A stretch of DNA of 64,000 nt from a virus. The position numbers were made by a program, and so were the translations under genes. The stretch spans positions 1 through 64,000 of the IMG/VR virus record IMGVR_UViG_3300033145_000777; one strand, 5' to 3'. Under the pieces are notes generated by a model. The model did no database searches. It was not told the DNA's origin and saw only the letters and a list, made by a program, of their open reading frames with translations. Positions 56,788 to 64,000 of this stretch are shown piece after piece (the stretch's first letter is position 1; every line of letters begins with the position of its first letter).

Positions 56788-57036
56788 ATGGTAAAACAAA
56801 TCAATTTCCAAGGTAAGCTGGTTAAAACCTTCGAGATTTTGGTTCCTTCGAGGTCTCGCCCAGGCATGGTTGCCCATAAAGTGGTGAAAGACATTCAAGG
56901 AAAATGGTCATGCAGTTGCGAGGCGTTCCGCTACTCAAAACACAACACACATCCCCAAGATTGGTGCAAGGACGGAGAAAAAGCCTGTATTCACATCAAG
57001 AGAGGTAAGAAGGCATTCGAGGTGGTTCAATGGTAA
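56788..57036 (+). CDS. SWIM-type zinc-finger protein, 82 aa
   Basis: WSCSCEAFRYSK and, later, KACIHIKRGK give the CxC...CxH pattern of SWIM fingers, within the usual VxxxGxxxCxC setting. SWIM domains bind DNA or protein in recombination-linked factors. Here it stands alone. Confidence 0.7.
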   Translation: MVKQINFQGKLVKTFEILVPSRSRPGMVAHKVVKDIQGKWSCSCEAFRYSKHNTHPQDWCKDGEKACIHIKRGKKAFEVVQW

Positions 57037-57221
57037 GAGTCAGTCTAATTAGGATCAAGGTAGACAAGAACCCTCCCCATAAAGAATGGTTGAATGAGAA
57101 GGTCTGTGAGATGACGCTCAGTGATGGAGAGTACATGAAGTTGCGCGCGGAGATACGAGGCATTAACAGCATCTACGCTGGTGGCAAGCAGAACAGGCGA
57201 TACAAGCTGGTGGAAATATAA
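57030..57221 (+). CDS. Hypothetical protein, 63 aa
   Basis: Overlaps the previous gene by 7 bp and the next by 1 bp. Beta-rich start (VRVSLIRIKVDKNPP), then helix. Not recognised. Confidence 0.55.
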   Translation: MVRVSLIRIKVDKNPPHKEWLNEKVCEMTLSDGEYMKLRAEIRGINSIYAGGKQNRRYKLVEI

Positions 57222-57379
57222 TGAACACCTACCAGAGACGCATACGCCTGAGCCTACCACAAGAACGAGTAATCGTCAGGAATGGGCTACAGATAAACGG
57301 AGTTCGAGTAAGGACCCCGAAACTTGAGACTCATCCCAGCTTATGGTTGCATATCCTGTTCAAAGAGGGAGCACAATGA
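57221..57379 (+). CDS. Hypothetical basic protein, 52 aa
   Basis: Arg-rich, with short strands (RIRLSLPQERVIV). Coupled at both ends. Not recognised. Confidence 0.5.
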   Translation: MNTYQRRIRLSLPQERVIVRNGLQINGVRVRTPKLETHPSLWLHILFKEGAQ

Positions 57380-57645
57380 GTAAACCAATTAAGATGACTT
57401 GGAAGATTAACACGAAAGGGTTGATTCGGGAAATCATGAATAACCCGAACACGCTCATCCTAAAGCAACCGCTTCAAATCCTGCATCAGCTACTCCTGGA
57501 AACTGGAAAGAGAGCCTTAGAACTGGACGATCCTAAGATGAATTGCTGGATGCTTCGGCTCGGCCTGTACTCGATAGGCGATCCTGAGAGTCCGGACTTC
57601 AACCCTGAGGTCGTAGCTGAATATCTTAAGGAACACGAACAATGA
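57376..57645 (+). CDS. Hypothetical helical protein, 89 aa
   Basis: ATG 57376 in the previous stop is preferred to ATG 57343. Helical (LKQPLQILHQLLLETGKRAL), like phage proteins of unknown function. Coupled to the next gene. Confidence 0.6.
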   Translation: MSKPIKMTWKINTKGLIREIMNNPNTLILKQPLQILHQLLLETGKRALELDDPKMNCWMLRLGLYSIGDPESPDFNPEVVAEYLKEHEQ

Positions 57646-57776
57646 GCAAGCGCGCGCGAGACAAGACCTGTAGTAGATGCGGTAAACCATTCAAACCCAT
57701 CAAGATAGGTGTTCATATCTGCTTGGAATGTCTGAAAAAACGCGAAGGGAAAATTTGTGACAAAAATGGTAACTGA
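57642..57776 (+). CDS. Zinc-ribbon protein, 44 aa
   Basis: TCSRCGKPF and ICLECLKKR make a four-Cys ribbon in a basic protein. Overlaps the previous stop by 4 bp. Confidence 0.55.
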   Translation: MSKRARDKTCSRCGKPFKPIKIGVHICLECLKKREGKICDKNGN

Positions 57777-57833
57777 TATATGCCAAGCCAACTTCCCTAT
57801 ACATGGTGACTGAGGCTGAGGAGGTCTGGTCCA

Positions 57834-58508
57834 ATGATAATGGTAGCGCATCAACCCAATTTTATTCCCTACTTGCCTTTCATCCATAAAGTCGCAAGGG
57901 CTGACGTCTTTGTGGTTTTAGATCAAGTTCAATACCCGAAGAACAATTTTGTGAACAGGGTTAAGATTAGGACTTCTAAAGGGGAAGAGTGGCTTACCGT
58001 CCCTGTGAGAAGAGACAAAACCGACAAGAGAATACTTGCAGTCAAGCTTCCTGAGAATCATAGGTGGAGAACTAAGATGTTCAAAACCTTGGCACAGAAC
58101 TATGGAAGATCACCTTTCTGGTCACACTATCTAGACATTATTAGAGAACTCGTGTATCAGGAGACTGATGAATTAGTCGAGTACAACATGAATTGGTTGA
58201 CTTGGATTCTCAAGGAGCTCGACATTAACACAAAAATTGTGATACAGAGCCAATTAGGACAGGTCGTAGCAAGAAAATCTGTGCTACTTGCCCAACTAAC
58301 GAAAGAGGTAGGGTGTGATACCTATCTATCTGGTCTTGGAGGAACAGGCTATCTTAAAGAAGAACTGTTCACTGAACAAGGGATCAAGCTTGAATACACG
58401 AATTTCATCCACCCTGTCTACGAACAAGCATATAAGCCGTTTATCTATGGTATGTCCGTATTAGACGCATTGCTCAATGAAGGACCCAACTTGAGGTTCA
58501 TATTATGA
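57834..58508 (+). CDS. WbqC-like protein
   Basis: 224 aa. AHQPNFIPYLPFIHKVARAD is the HQPxxxPxLxFxxK start of the WbqC family; LDQVQYPKNNFVNRVKI and WLTVPV continue the match, and TYLSGLGGTGYL is the typical C-terminal segment. WbqC-like proteins occur in O-antigen and other glycan clusters; the precise reaction is not settled. GGAGGT 8 bases upstream supports ATG 57834. It is 44 kb from the main glycan island. Confidence 0.85.
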   Translation: MIMVAHQPNFIPYLPFIHKVARADVFVVLDQVQYPKNNFVNRVKIRTSKGEEWLTVPVRRDKTDKRILAVKLPENHRWRTKMFKTLAQNYGRSPFWSHYLDIIRELVYQETDELVEYNMNWLTWILKELDINTKIVIQSQLGQVVARKSVLLAQLTKEVGCDTYLSGLGGTGYLKEELFTEQGIKLEYTNFIHPVYEQAYKPFIYGMSVLDALLNEGPNLRFIL

Positions 58509-58669
58509 GTACAGTAAAGGAACTTACCAGGAAAACCGTCAAGGTCTCAGACATAATCCCGTATGATGAGAACGTGAAAAAGCACCCACCTAAACAGGTC
58601 GAGGGTATAGTAAAATCAATGGATATTCATGGATCAAGCAATAAACAAGGAGCCCATGACGGTTATTGA
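58505..58669 (+). pseudogene. Truncated ParB-like N-terminal domain
   Basis: Residues 1-40 (KVSDIIPYDENVKKHPPKQVEGIVKSM) follow the ParB/Srx N-terminal domain: V-DI-PY-xN-K-HP-xQVExI. The match ends suddenly after SMDIHG, before the conserved catalytic GE.R region. The sequence then runs out of frame through an epimerase fragment. It is a broken gene at a recombination junction. Confidence 0.6.
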
Positions 58670-58991
58670 ACCATCTCACATTAGGGACTTTACGTATATA
58701 GATGACGTCGTTATGGCTTGTATAGCAGCTTCACAGCTGAAAGGATTCAACGTATTCAACGTCGCATCAGGTACACCAACGTCCATTAGCGCCCTCGTAC
58801 AGCTTATCCAAGGAATCTTCGACTACAAGATTGAGGTTACTAGAATCCCTGAACGAGGAATTGATAACCTTACTAACAGGAGCATTTCGATTAAAAAAAT
58901 TAGACCCATTTGGGTTCCGGTTTACACGCTTTATGAAGGACTCAGTAAACTCAAACCTCAACTAATACAAAATAGTTCCGCTAACAGTTAA
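58629..58991 (+). pseudogene. C-terminal fragment of a sugar epimerase
   Basis: HIRDFTYIDDVVMACIAA and FNVFNVASGTPTSISALVQLI are the distal motifs of extended SDR epimerases (RDFxYVxDxVxA and FNxGxGxxxSxxxL). The NAD-binding and YxxxK parts are missing. The fragment begins exactly where the ParB-like domain breaks off, so DNA between two genes was probably lost. ATG 58629 or 58656 could still give a short protein. Confidence 0.6.
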
Positions 58992-59020
58992 CTTTTATTT
59001 GCTCCCCCCTACCTCAAAGT

Positions 59021-59245
59021 ATGTCATACGATACAAAACTACTCAAGTTTGACTATACATTCGTCACATGCAAGGGAGGAAAAGAGATCGAAGTAGCTGA
59101 GGGTGAGGAACCTAGAACCCAGACAGCCGATGAGGAAGCCACAGCCGTCTGCTCAGAGATGGGTAAACGAGGCTACAAGGTTATTCGCTGTTTTGTCAGA
59201 GCCGATGGTGTCAATCACATCGTAATGGAAAAACAATACAGATAA
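59021..59245 (+). CDS. Hypothetical protein, 74 aa
   Basis: Short beta strands and a helix (DEEATAVCSEMGKRGYKVI), a compact alpha/beta fold resembling DUF4177-like proteins. Preceded by an oligo-T and AT-rich stretch. Not firmly recognised. Confidence 0.55.
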   Translation: MSYDTKLLKFDYTFVTCKGGKEIEVAEGEEPRTQTADEEATAVCSEMGKRGYKVIRCFVRADGVNHIVMEKQYR

Positions 59246-59295
59246 TTCAACCCATAAATCTTTTATATGTTCAAGTTAAGATGTATTGACCCAAA
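59246..59295 (+). promoter_or_regulatory. Archaeal promoter, conserved viral type (TTTTATATG subtype)
   Basis: CCCATAAATCTTTTATATG and GTATTGACCCAAA before ATG 59296. Confidence 0.8.
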
Positions 59296-59973
59296 ATGTC
59301 TAATACAGGCAAATATATCACTCAAAACGGTTATAATTACTATCCACTGGTGTCTGCACTTCAAAAGGACATCAGAAGAGGGAATGAACGACAAGCAGTT
59401 TTCTGGGCTCTTGAGCTTCAAACCTACAAACCGTATCTTCTCTGGAGTAGGTTGATCATCATCGCTTCTGAGGACATAGGACCCGCAAACAACAACATGG
59501 CGATTCTTATTGATATTCTCCATAAACGGTATCAGGAACACGCAAAGAAGAGGGGAGAAAGCAAGGGACTATTCCTCATCCACGCGGTTCTAGCATTGTG
59601 CAGGAGCCCCAAATCAAGGGAAGTGGATGAACTACTCTGTATCACCCTCCCAGAGGTAGGTATGGGGATTAATCTCCCAGCGATCCCTGACTACGCTTGT
59701 GACATGCACACTAGGACAGGGAAGGCGATGGGACGAGGGATCGAGCACTTCTACAAGCATGGAGCAGTAATCAGCCCGACCAGTTTCCCCCCAAGGGAGG
59801 GAGAACCAGATTGGCACTCTCCATACACTGCTGAGGTTGCAGCATTCGAGGATCGACCTGATGTTAAGGAATACTTCAAAAGTCTGAAATATCCTTCAAA
59901 GAAAAAGGTAAAAGTCACGGAGAAAAAGGTCAATAACACCCTTGACGACATTTTAAACCCAAAGGAGGACTGA
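59296..59973 (+). CDS. RarA/MgsA C-terminal-like protein
   Basis: 225 aa. YYPLVSALQKDIRRGNERQAVFWALEL and LLWSRLIIIASEDIGPAN match the C-terminal, tetramerising part of RarA/MgsA/WRNIP1 proteins (SALxKSIRGSDxxAAxYWLA and ASEDIGLA). The AAA+ ATPase half is absent. Free-standing versions occur in phages and may modulate replication-fork or single-strand DNA handling. Confidence 0.75.
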   Translation: MSNTGKYITQNGYNYYPLVSALQKDIRRGNERQAVFWALELQTYKPYLLWSRLIIIASEDIGPANNNMAILIDILHKRYQEHAKKRGESKGLFLIHAVLALCRSPKSREVDELLCITLPEVGMGINLPAIPDYACDMHTRTGKAMGRGIEHFYKHGAVISPTSFPPREGEPDWHSPYTAEVAAFEDRPDVKEYFKSLKYPSKKKVKVTEKKVNNTLDDILNPKED

Positions 59974-59976
59974 GAG

Positions 59977-60417
59977 ATGCAGAAACTAGAAAACATACAA
60001 GTACACGGCATCCCCCTCACCTTAGAAGACGTTGACGACGAGAACAAAACCTATGGTGGAGTCAACAAGACTTGGAGGGAGATGATGGAAAGATGGATCA
60101 AGTGGCTCCAAGAATCAGAAGCCGTGAAATCACAGGTACATAAAATTAAACGCATGGAGATAGGCTCCATTGCCCACTTCTACCTCAAGGCCAGTATGAA
60201 TCCGTTTTTCTGCACTGAGTACAAGAAAACGACTTGTCTCGATCACTGCGAAAATAGTTGTTCCATGTGGAATAGACCGGATAACTGCTGCACCGCTGAA
60301 GCAATCGGTGAATACGAGGGAGAATTGGAGAATAGCAGAGATATGGCACTTGATACCATGCACGTTTTGAGGCTGTACTTTAAACCTGAACTCCCCTTAC
60401 AGGAGGCTCCACAATGA
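59977..60417 (+). CDS. Cys-rich hypothetical protein, 146 aa
   Basis: The middle section FFCTEYKKTTCLDHCENSC with a later NCC could bind zinc or an Fe-S cluster. Helices on both sides. Follows the RarA-like gene after 3 bp with AAAGGAGG as ribosome-binding site. Confidence 0.6.
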   Translation: MQKLENIQVHGIPLTLEDVDDENKTYGGVNKTWREMMERWIKWLQESEAVKSQVHKIKRMEIGSIAHFYLKASMNPFFCTEYKKTTCLDHCENSCSMWNRPDNCCTAEAIGEYEGELENSRDMALDTMHVLRLYFKPELPLQEAPQ

Positions 60418-60605
60418 CTGATACTGTGAAACGGTTTGAACACTGGAATGAAGTTGAGACCTATCTCGATGAAAACTCAGAAAAAGTCATTTATTGGCTA
60501 GGTGACTCTCAGGCAAAGAACGAGATAGTTCTCAAGAGAAACAGGGTTAATCGAGGCGATCCTGATTGGGATTGGCTTGTAATCTGGCGAGGTGTTGAAC
60601 TATGA
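60414..60605 (+). CDS. Hypothetical protein, 63 aa
   Basis: Overlaps neighbours by 4 bp on both sides. Alpha/beta, with VIYWLGDSQAKNEIVL. Not recognised. Confidence 0.55.
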   Translation: MTDTVKRFEHWNEVETYLDENSEKVIYWLGDSQAKNEIVLKRNRVNRGDPDWDWLVIWRGVEL

Positions 60606-61477
60606 GTGCCGATAACGAGTTCAGTATCATGGAGAAGCGTGATGAGGAACAGATTCTTGCAGAATTAGCAGGACAGGTTATCGAGGAATACTTCTACATC
60701 TCGCCTAAAGGAAAGCTAGTTATCAGTTACACCGGGGTCAAAGAGATCAGCCGGGAGTATGGTAACAATGACGCTGACTTTGTGGAAATGAAAGAAACAG
60801 ATACGGCTTGGATCATTGTCTGCAAAGCCACGGATACTGAGAGAAACATAACCAGAGGAGGGATAAGCACTCAGAACAAACTGGAGAAGGTCTACAAGTA
60901 CACAGGTTCAGGAGATAGCCGAAAAAGAGAGAAGGATGATCAAGGGAACGACATCTACACGCTTCAACCAGATGAGTTCTGTATCCAGAAGGCTTTCAGC
61001 AAGTCCCAGAGGAACGCCTTGAATGCAATACTGCCTGTGACCATTATCACTAAGGCAGCCGAGGCATGGAGGGAACAACATAAAGGAGGAGGCGGAGGAG
61101 GCACCAACAATACACAGAAAAAAGGACCTCAAACACGTAGAAAAGCAGACTCTGAATTTAACATCACAGACTTCATGGAGCCAGCAGAGCTCAGAACACC
61201 TGAGATTATACTCCTTGATGAACTCAAAAAAGGTGAGGGTAATTGGGATCAAGTGGAGAAATTGACGAGGGATTGGATGATGATGGCGAACCTGAACCCA
61301 GAGAACTTCAAATTTGAGGTTGATAACATGAAGTTCACGGTAGCTCCCAAGATGTTGGTTTCAACAGAGATGAAGCCCATACTGGAAGGGATTATGGCTT
61401 TCGGTGGATTCGTACCCACTAAGATCAAGAAGGTGAATGGTTGGAGGATGAACAAATCGGCGGTGACAGGGAAATGA
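60602..61477 (+). CDS. Putative single-strand annealing-type recombination protein
   Basis: 291 aa. The segment AFSKSQRNALNAILPVTII resembles the (A)xSKAQRNAxxxLIP motif of phage single-strand annealing proteins and related recombination factors. YFYISPKGKLVISYTGVKEI fits an N-terminal beta sheet. A poly-Gly linker (about residue 163) separates a helical C-terminal domain. Context (RarA-like, PCNA) supports a replication/recombination role; the family call is tentative. Confidence 0.5.
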   Translation: MSADNEFSIMEKRDEEQILAELAGQVIEEYFYISPKGKLVISYTGVKEISREYGNNDADFVEMKETDTAWIIVCKATDTERNITRGGISTQNKLEKVYKYTGSGDSRKREKDDQGNDIYTLQPDEFCIQKAFSKSQRNALNAILPVTIITKAAEAWREQHKGGGGGGTNNTQKKGPQTRRKADSEFNITDFMEPAELRTPEIILLDELKKGEGNWDQVEKLTRDWMMMANLNPENFKFEVDNMKFTVAPKMLVSTEMKPILEGIMAFGGFVPTKIKKVNGWRMNKSAVTGK

Positions 61478-61653
61478 TCGAGCCAGAAACTCCAATGGAG
61501 CAATGTCCTAAATGCGAGCAAAAAGCACTAAGGACAGATGAAGCTCCTGACCTTGAACTTGAGCTAGAGTACGGGGAACCCTACACAAAATACACTCAGA
61601 CTTGCAGCTTCTGTAACTATGAGAGCCAGCACTCGGAGGTGACAGGGGAATGA
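61474..61653 (+). CDS. Zinc-ribbon protein, 59 aa
   Basis: ATG 61474 in the previous stop is preferred, with GGTGACAGGG just upstream. QCPKCEQKA and CSFCNYES form a ribbon like that of TFIIS or RPB9. Possibly linked to transcription. Confidence 0.6.
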   Translation: MIEPETPMEQCPKCEQKALRTDEAPDLELELEYGEPYTKYTQTCSFCNYESQHSEVTGE

Positions 61654-62096
61654 TGCTCTGGGAAATCTGTCAACTCTGCGGAAAGCAGAGAAAAATAGAA
61701 ACCAACGACCCACCCAAGCGTACCCTTTCGGGACATATCTGGAAAACTTACAAGTTGGGTGAGTTCGATATTGAACATCCCTACGAGGGTTATGAGATCA
61801 ATATCTGCGGGAACTGTCTAGACGACCTGCCGTTTGAGGTTGATAGTTACCTAGTCAGCAACACAGAGAAAGCACACGACATTCACTATCATTGGGACGA
61901 GCTTAAGGAAAGAATCCTCAAATCCCTCAATACAAAAGGAACTGGCGTTGATGGATGCTTTAACACTGTCAAGCTAGAGCTTGATTGCCGCCCAGAAGCG
62001 AAGAAGGTTTTGTTCACATTCATTAACCATGATGGGAAAGTTATTCACGGCATTGCCGATGAGTTAGTAATGACAAAAGAGAGTCCTCGATCATGA
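61650..62096 (+). CDS. Cys-pair protein, 148 aa
   Basis: CQLCGKQR and CGNCLDDL frame a 45-residue loop in the N-terminal half, a probable zinc site; alpha/beta after that. Not recognised. Confidence 0.55.
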   Translation: MMLWEICQLCGKQRKIETNDPPKRTLSGHIWKTYKLGEFDIEHPYEGYEINICGNCLDDLPFEVDSYLVSNTEKAHDIHYHWDELKERILKSLNTKGTGVDGCFNTVKLELDCRPEAKKVLFTFINHDGKVIHGIADELVMTKESPRS

Positions 62097-62329
62097 TTAA
62101 GTCTCCTGCTGGGGAAAACGTCTTAGCACTCCCACATGGGAAGATAGAAAAACACATGCGCCTCAGAATCAAGTATATGAACCCTAGTGCGTTAAAAAGA
62201 AACAAAAACGTAATTGACCAGGCCAGATCATTCCCTGAACGACACCGTAGTATGGGGTTCGCTACTTTACCTGATGACCTTATGGACATCGCTTATAATC
62301 TCATCAAAGAACGATTGGAGGAATTGTGA
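62093..62329 (+). CDS. Hypothetical basic protein, 78 aa
   Basis: Overlaps neighbours by 4 bp. Basic, helical C-terminus (DLMDIAYNLIKERLEEL). Not recognised. Confidence 0.55.
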   Translation: MIKSPAGENVLALPHGKIEKHMRLRIKYMNPSALKRNKNVIDQARSFPERHRSMGFATLPDDLMDIAYNLIKERLEEL

Positions 62330-62508
62330 TGATAACTCATGATAAGCAGTTAGAAGCAATAAAAGCTGCTGCACAAGACTTGGTGAATAAACATGAGAGT
62401 GCCTGGTGTAACTCTATAGAGTGCTCAGAGTGTCCGTTTAACGTAATAGACCACACCGATGACATACAGTGCGGGATTCTGATAATTCAGAATAATCTTG
62501 GTTCCTGA
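62326..62508 (+). CDS. Small Cys-rich protein, 60 aa
   Basis: WCNSIECSECPFN and IQCGI give four Cys. N-terminal helix. Ends the operon; CCCTTTTTT follows at about 62534-62542 and may terminate it. Confidence 0.55.
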   Translation: MMITHDKQLEAIKAAAQDLVNKHESAWCNSIECSECPFNVIDHTDDIQCGILIIQNNLGS

Positions 62509-62554
62509 GCGCAAAGCATAAATTCAGACTCTGCCCTTTTTTACTTGAGCAAAC

Positions 62555-62878
62555 ATGTCTATCTACATTCTGATAGCTTATACAAGCGTATTCCTGAGCT
62601 ATTGCCTCCACATGGCGGTTATTATGCTCGGAAGAATAGTTGAACTGAATGTGCTCGCGCTCCTGATCGCTATGATTGGCGTCATGGCGGCTGCGCTGGC
62701 ACTAATTACCATCAGCAACCCGCCAGCTCCCCCTTACAGCGTTTCCCTTCAATTCCGTCAGGTTAGGATCAAGCTTGGGATCACTGGAAACATTACAGCA
62801 ATCGACAACAACTATCATGTTGGAAACGGTACAACTGTTGAAGTCGGGTATCTACTGCCCCTTGAATTACATGTCTAG
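62555..62878 (+). CDS. Two-TM membrane protein with exposed C-terminus, 107 aa
   Basis: Hydrophobic segments at about residues 3-24 and 31-54 are followed by a 50-residue beta-rich, N-glycosylation-like domain (NIT, NGTT sequons). The topology suggests an outward-facing C-terminus. Possible holin or host-membrane protein; no family. Confidence 0.6.
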   Translation: MSIYILIAYTSVFLSYCLHMAVIMLGRIVELNVLALLIAMIGVMAAALALITISNPPAPPYSVSLQFRQVRIKLGITGNITAIDNNYHVGNGTTVEVGYLLPLELHV

Positions 62879-62956
62879 TGAATTTAGACATCATAAAGGA
62901 TGCAGAAAGATTACAAGTAAACAAGTAAACAACTTGAACGGAGCAGAAGAAAACGA

Positions 62957-62985
62957 GGGAGTGATCGGGCTCCCACCCTTTTTTA
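62957..62985 (+). terminator. Hairpin with T-tract
   Basis: GGGAG (62957-62961) pairs with CTCCC (62970-62974), followed by ACCCTTTTTT. Terminates the membrane-protein transcript just before the next promoter. Confidence 0.6.
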
Positions 62986-62995
62986 TTAAAATAAC

Positions 62996-63046
62996 TTTAG
63001 CCCATAAACTTTATATAAGGTTCTAGCATAGTAAGTTTGACCTAAA
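62996..63046 (+). promoter_or_regulatory. Archaeal promoter, conserved viral type
   Basis: CCATAAACTTTATATAAG, TTCTAGCATAGTAAG and TTTGACCTAAA before ATG 63047. Confidence 0.85.
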
Positions 63047-63211
63047 ATGGTAAACCAAACCATTCAGACAGTAGCTGGGGAAGCTACCTTCGTTAAAACC
63101 CTAACCGACAGTGAGCTCTGGGCTGGAGACTACAGCACCAGAAACGGGTATTGGGTAATCCACCGAGGAGCAGAACACCACGTATACAAGGTATACCCGG
63201 AGGCAGCCTAG
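63047..63211 (+). CDS. Hypothetical early protein, 54 aa
   Basis: The start is fixed by the promoter. Beta-rich (GYWVIHRGAEHHVYKVYPE), a compact single domain. Not recognised. Confidence 0.6.
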   Translation: MVNQTIQTVAGEATFVKTLTDSELWAGDYSTRNGYWVIHRGAEHHVYKVYPEAA

Positions 63212-63532
63212 ATGGTCAACCCAGACGGTTCACCCCAATACACAGGAGAGAACCCTGAAAAGATGAAGAACTACGTTGTAAAAATCATGTTGGATGTACA
63301 CAGCGTAATGAAGCCAGTTCAGAAAAGGGTAGGGGCAGTGAGGTTCATACATGGAGCAGCTGATCTACTAAGCACACTTCAGCAGGAAGGCTACTCGGAA
63401 GAAACAATCAAGAACATGGAGATTTTCGAAATCACCAAGGTCAAACTAGCATGGGAATCCATCGAGGCACATTTTGAGCAACCAGCACCAAAGAACTATG
63501 AGCCAATCTTAGGTTACATGGAGAAAGCCTAG
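63212..63532 (+). CDS. Hypothetical helical protein, 106 aa
   Basis: Begins directly after the previous stop. Helical (EKMKNYVVKIMLDVHSVM, ADLLSTLQQEGYSEETI). Not recognised. Confidence 0.6.
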   Translation: MVNPDGSPQYTGENPEKMKNYVVKIMLDVHSVMKPVQKRVGAVRFIHGAADLLSTLQQEGYSEETIKNMEIFEITKVKLAWESIEAHFEQPAPKNYEPILGYMEKA

Positions 63533-63709
63533 ATGAAATTAGATGTAGATACCTTCATCGGGATAGATGGAAAACCCTACATCCACATCTACAAGAAAGG
63601 CGTTCACGCCTTCACAAGTATCCGAGTTACACTACATGATGACGGTGACATCTCCGCTTCACATAGCTCAAAGAAAACGTGGAGAGAATGGGCAAAGGAT
63701 GACCCCTGA
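63533..63709 (+). CDS. Hypothetical protein, 58 aa
   Basis: ATG in the previous stop and stop in the next ATG. Beta-rich (PYIHIYKKGVHAFTSIRV). Not recognised. Confidence 0.5.
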   Translation: MKLDVDTFIGIDGKPYIHIYKKGVHAFTSIRVTLHDDGDISASHSSKKTWREWAKDDP

Positions 63710-64000
63710 TGCCAAACAAGATGACGGCAACACAGCTTACAGCATTTTACCAGGAGGTTTTACCTGATCTCAACAAAAACCAGAAAGCTGTCTACGAGGT
63801 GTTCACAGAGAACCTCAGCATGACTTTCACAAACAGAGAGCTTGCTGATGAACTATGCTGGGAAATCAACTCTATAACGGGTCGAACAAACGAGTTATGT
63901 GGAAAAAGTAATCATTATCCAATGAGCGTCCCGGTACTCGTAATCGTGGGGAAAAGAAAATCAATCAGGCATAAGCTAAGGGAGTATTCATTGTCTTCAG
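63709..64000 (+). CDS. Winged-helix-like protein, 3' end outside window
   Basis: 97 codons visible, open at the right edge. NQKAVYEVFTENLSMTFTN followed by RELADELCWEINSITGRTNE is a helix-turn-helix/winged-helix pattern as in phage and archaeal DNA-binding proteins. Likely a regulator. Confidence 0.6.
   Translation, partial: MPNKMTATQLTAFYQEVLPDLNKNQKAVYEVFTENLSMTFTNRELADELCWEINSITGRTNELCGKSNHYPMSVPVLVIVGKRKSIRHKLREYSLSS

Noticed and set aside
62775-63026. + strand frame of 83 codons overlapping the membrane protein and the terminator
   Set aside because: It runs through a hairpin terminator and the next promoter, and has no motif.
1-64000. CRISPR array or diversity-generating retroelement
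   Set aside because: No regularly spaced repeats of 24-40 bp and no reverse transcriptase were found; the octapeptide repeats at 36.9-37.5 kb are coding and not spacer-like.

Overview
This window reads as part of the genome of a head-tailed (Caudoviricetes-type) DNA virus or provirus of an archaeon. The archaeal assignment rests on three things seen in the sequence: a PCNA sliding clamp gene (53299-54048), at least a dozen archaeal TATA-box promoters of one very conserved type (core CCATAAACTTTATATAAG, followed about 25 bp later by TTTGACCCAAAATG), and an XPB-like superfamily 2 helicase. The viral assignment rests on a tail module in standard order: head-tail adaptor, tail terminator, tail tube, frameshifting assembly chaperone, tape measure, hub and fibres. 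Terminase, portal, major capsid protein and DNA polymerase are not visible here. Every gene called is on the + strand. Most genes overlap the next by 1-20 bp, so long polycistronic transcripts are likely. The host lineage cannot be fixed from the sequence alone.

Layout. (1) 1-13.9 kb: a glycan-synthesis island with five or more glycosyltransferases, two nucleotidyltransferases, a radical SAM enzyme, a PIG-L-like deacetylase, two hexapeptide acyltransferases, an SDR epimerase and a DegT aminotransferase. An HNH homing endonuclease gene sits in the 5' end of the first glycosyltransferase gene. (2) 13.7-16.9 kb: a train of tiny, mostly Cys-rich or single-TM proteins. (3) 16.9-20.2 kb: a radical SAM protein and the XPB-like helicase, whose DECH box is split by an intein. 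An intact HNH endonuclease lies inside the intein in another reading frame. (4) 20.8-37.5 kb: the tail module. It includes a -1 frameshift site, LamG/ConA-like domains, a Vsr-like NUMOD3 homing endonuclease, a LAGLIDADG-type intein in a tail protein, a possible HNH remnant, and two small fibre-like proteins ending in Asp/Asn/Gly/Tyr octapeptide repeats. (5) 37.5-40.1 kb: two radical SAM proteins, one with a SPASM-like Cys cluster, directly after the octapeptide-repeat genes. (6) 40-55.4 kb: accessory and early genes, including an RHH protein whose domain is copied onto a VRR-NUC nuclease, a methyltransferase, a Gp37/Gp68-type radical SAM protein, a PAPS-reductase-like enzyme, an RHH/NucS-like pair, PCNA and a ParB-type HTH protein. 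(7) 55.5-56.26 kb: a promoter-driven, strongly structured RNA of about 600 nt and a tRNA-Ser(UGA). (8) 56.3-64 kb: more early genes, including a SWIM-finger protein, WbqC-like protein, a chimeric ParB/epimerase scar, a RarA-C-like protein, a possible annealing protein and a winged-helix protein cut by the window end.

How the parts may work together (inference). The glycan island plus WbqC probably makes and attaches an unusual sugar to a virion or host surface. The LamG-bearing tail proteins and the octapeptide fibre proteins point to a complex adsorption apparatus. The two radical SAM enzymes beside the octapeptide proteins may modify them post-translationally, a RiPP-like chemistry used on a virus particle; this and the out-of-frame HNH gene inside a mini-intein are the best candidates for undescribed biology. 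Homing endonucleases of three different folds have colonised the structural and replication genes.
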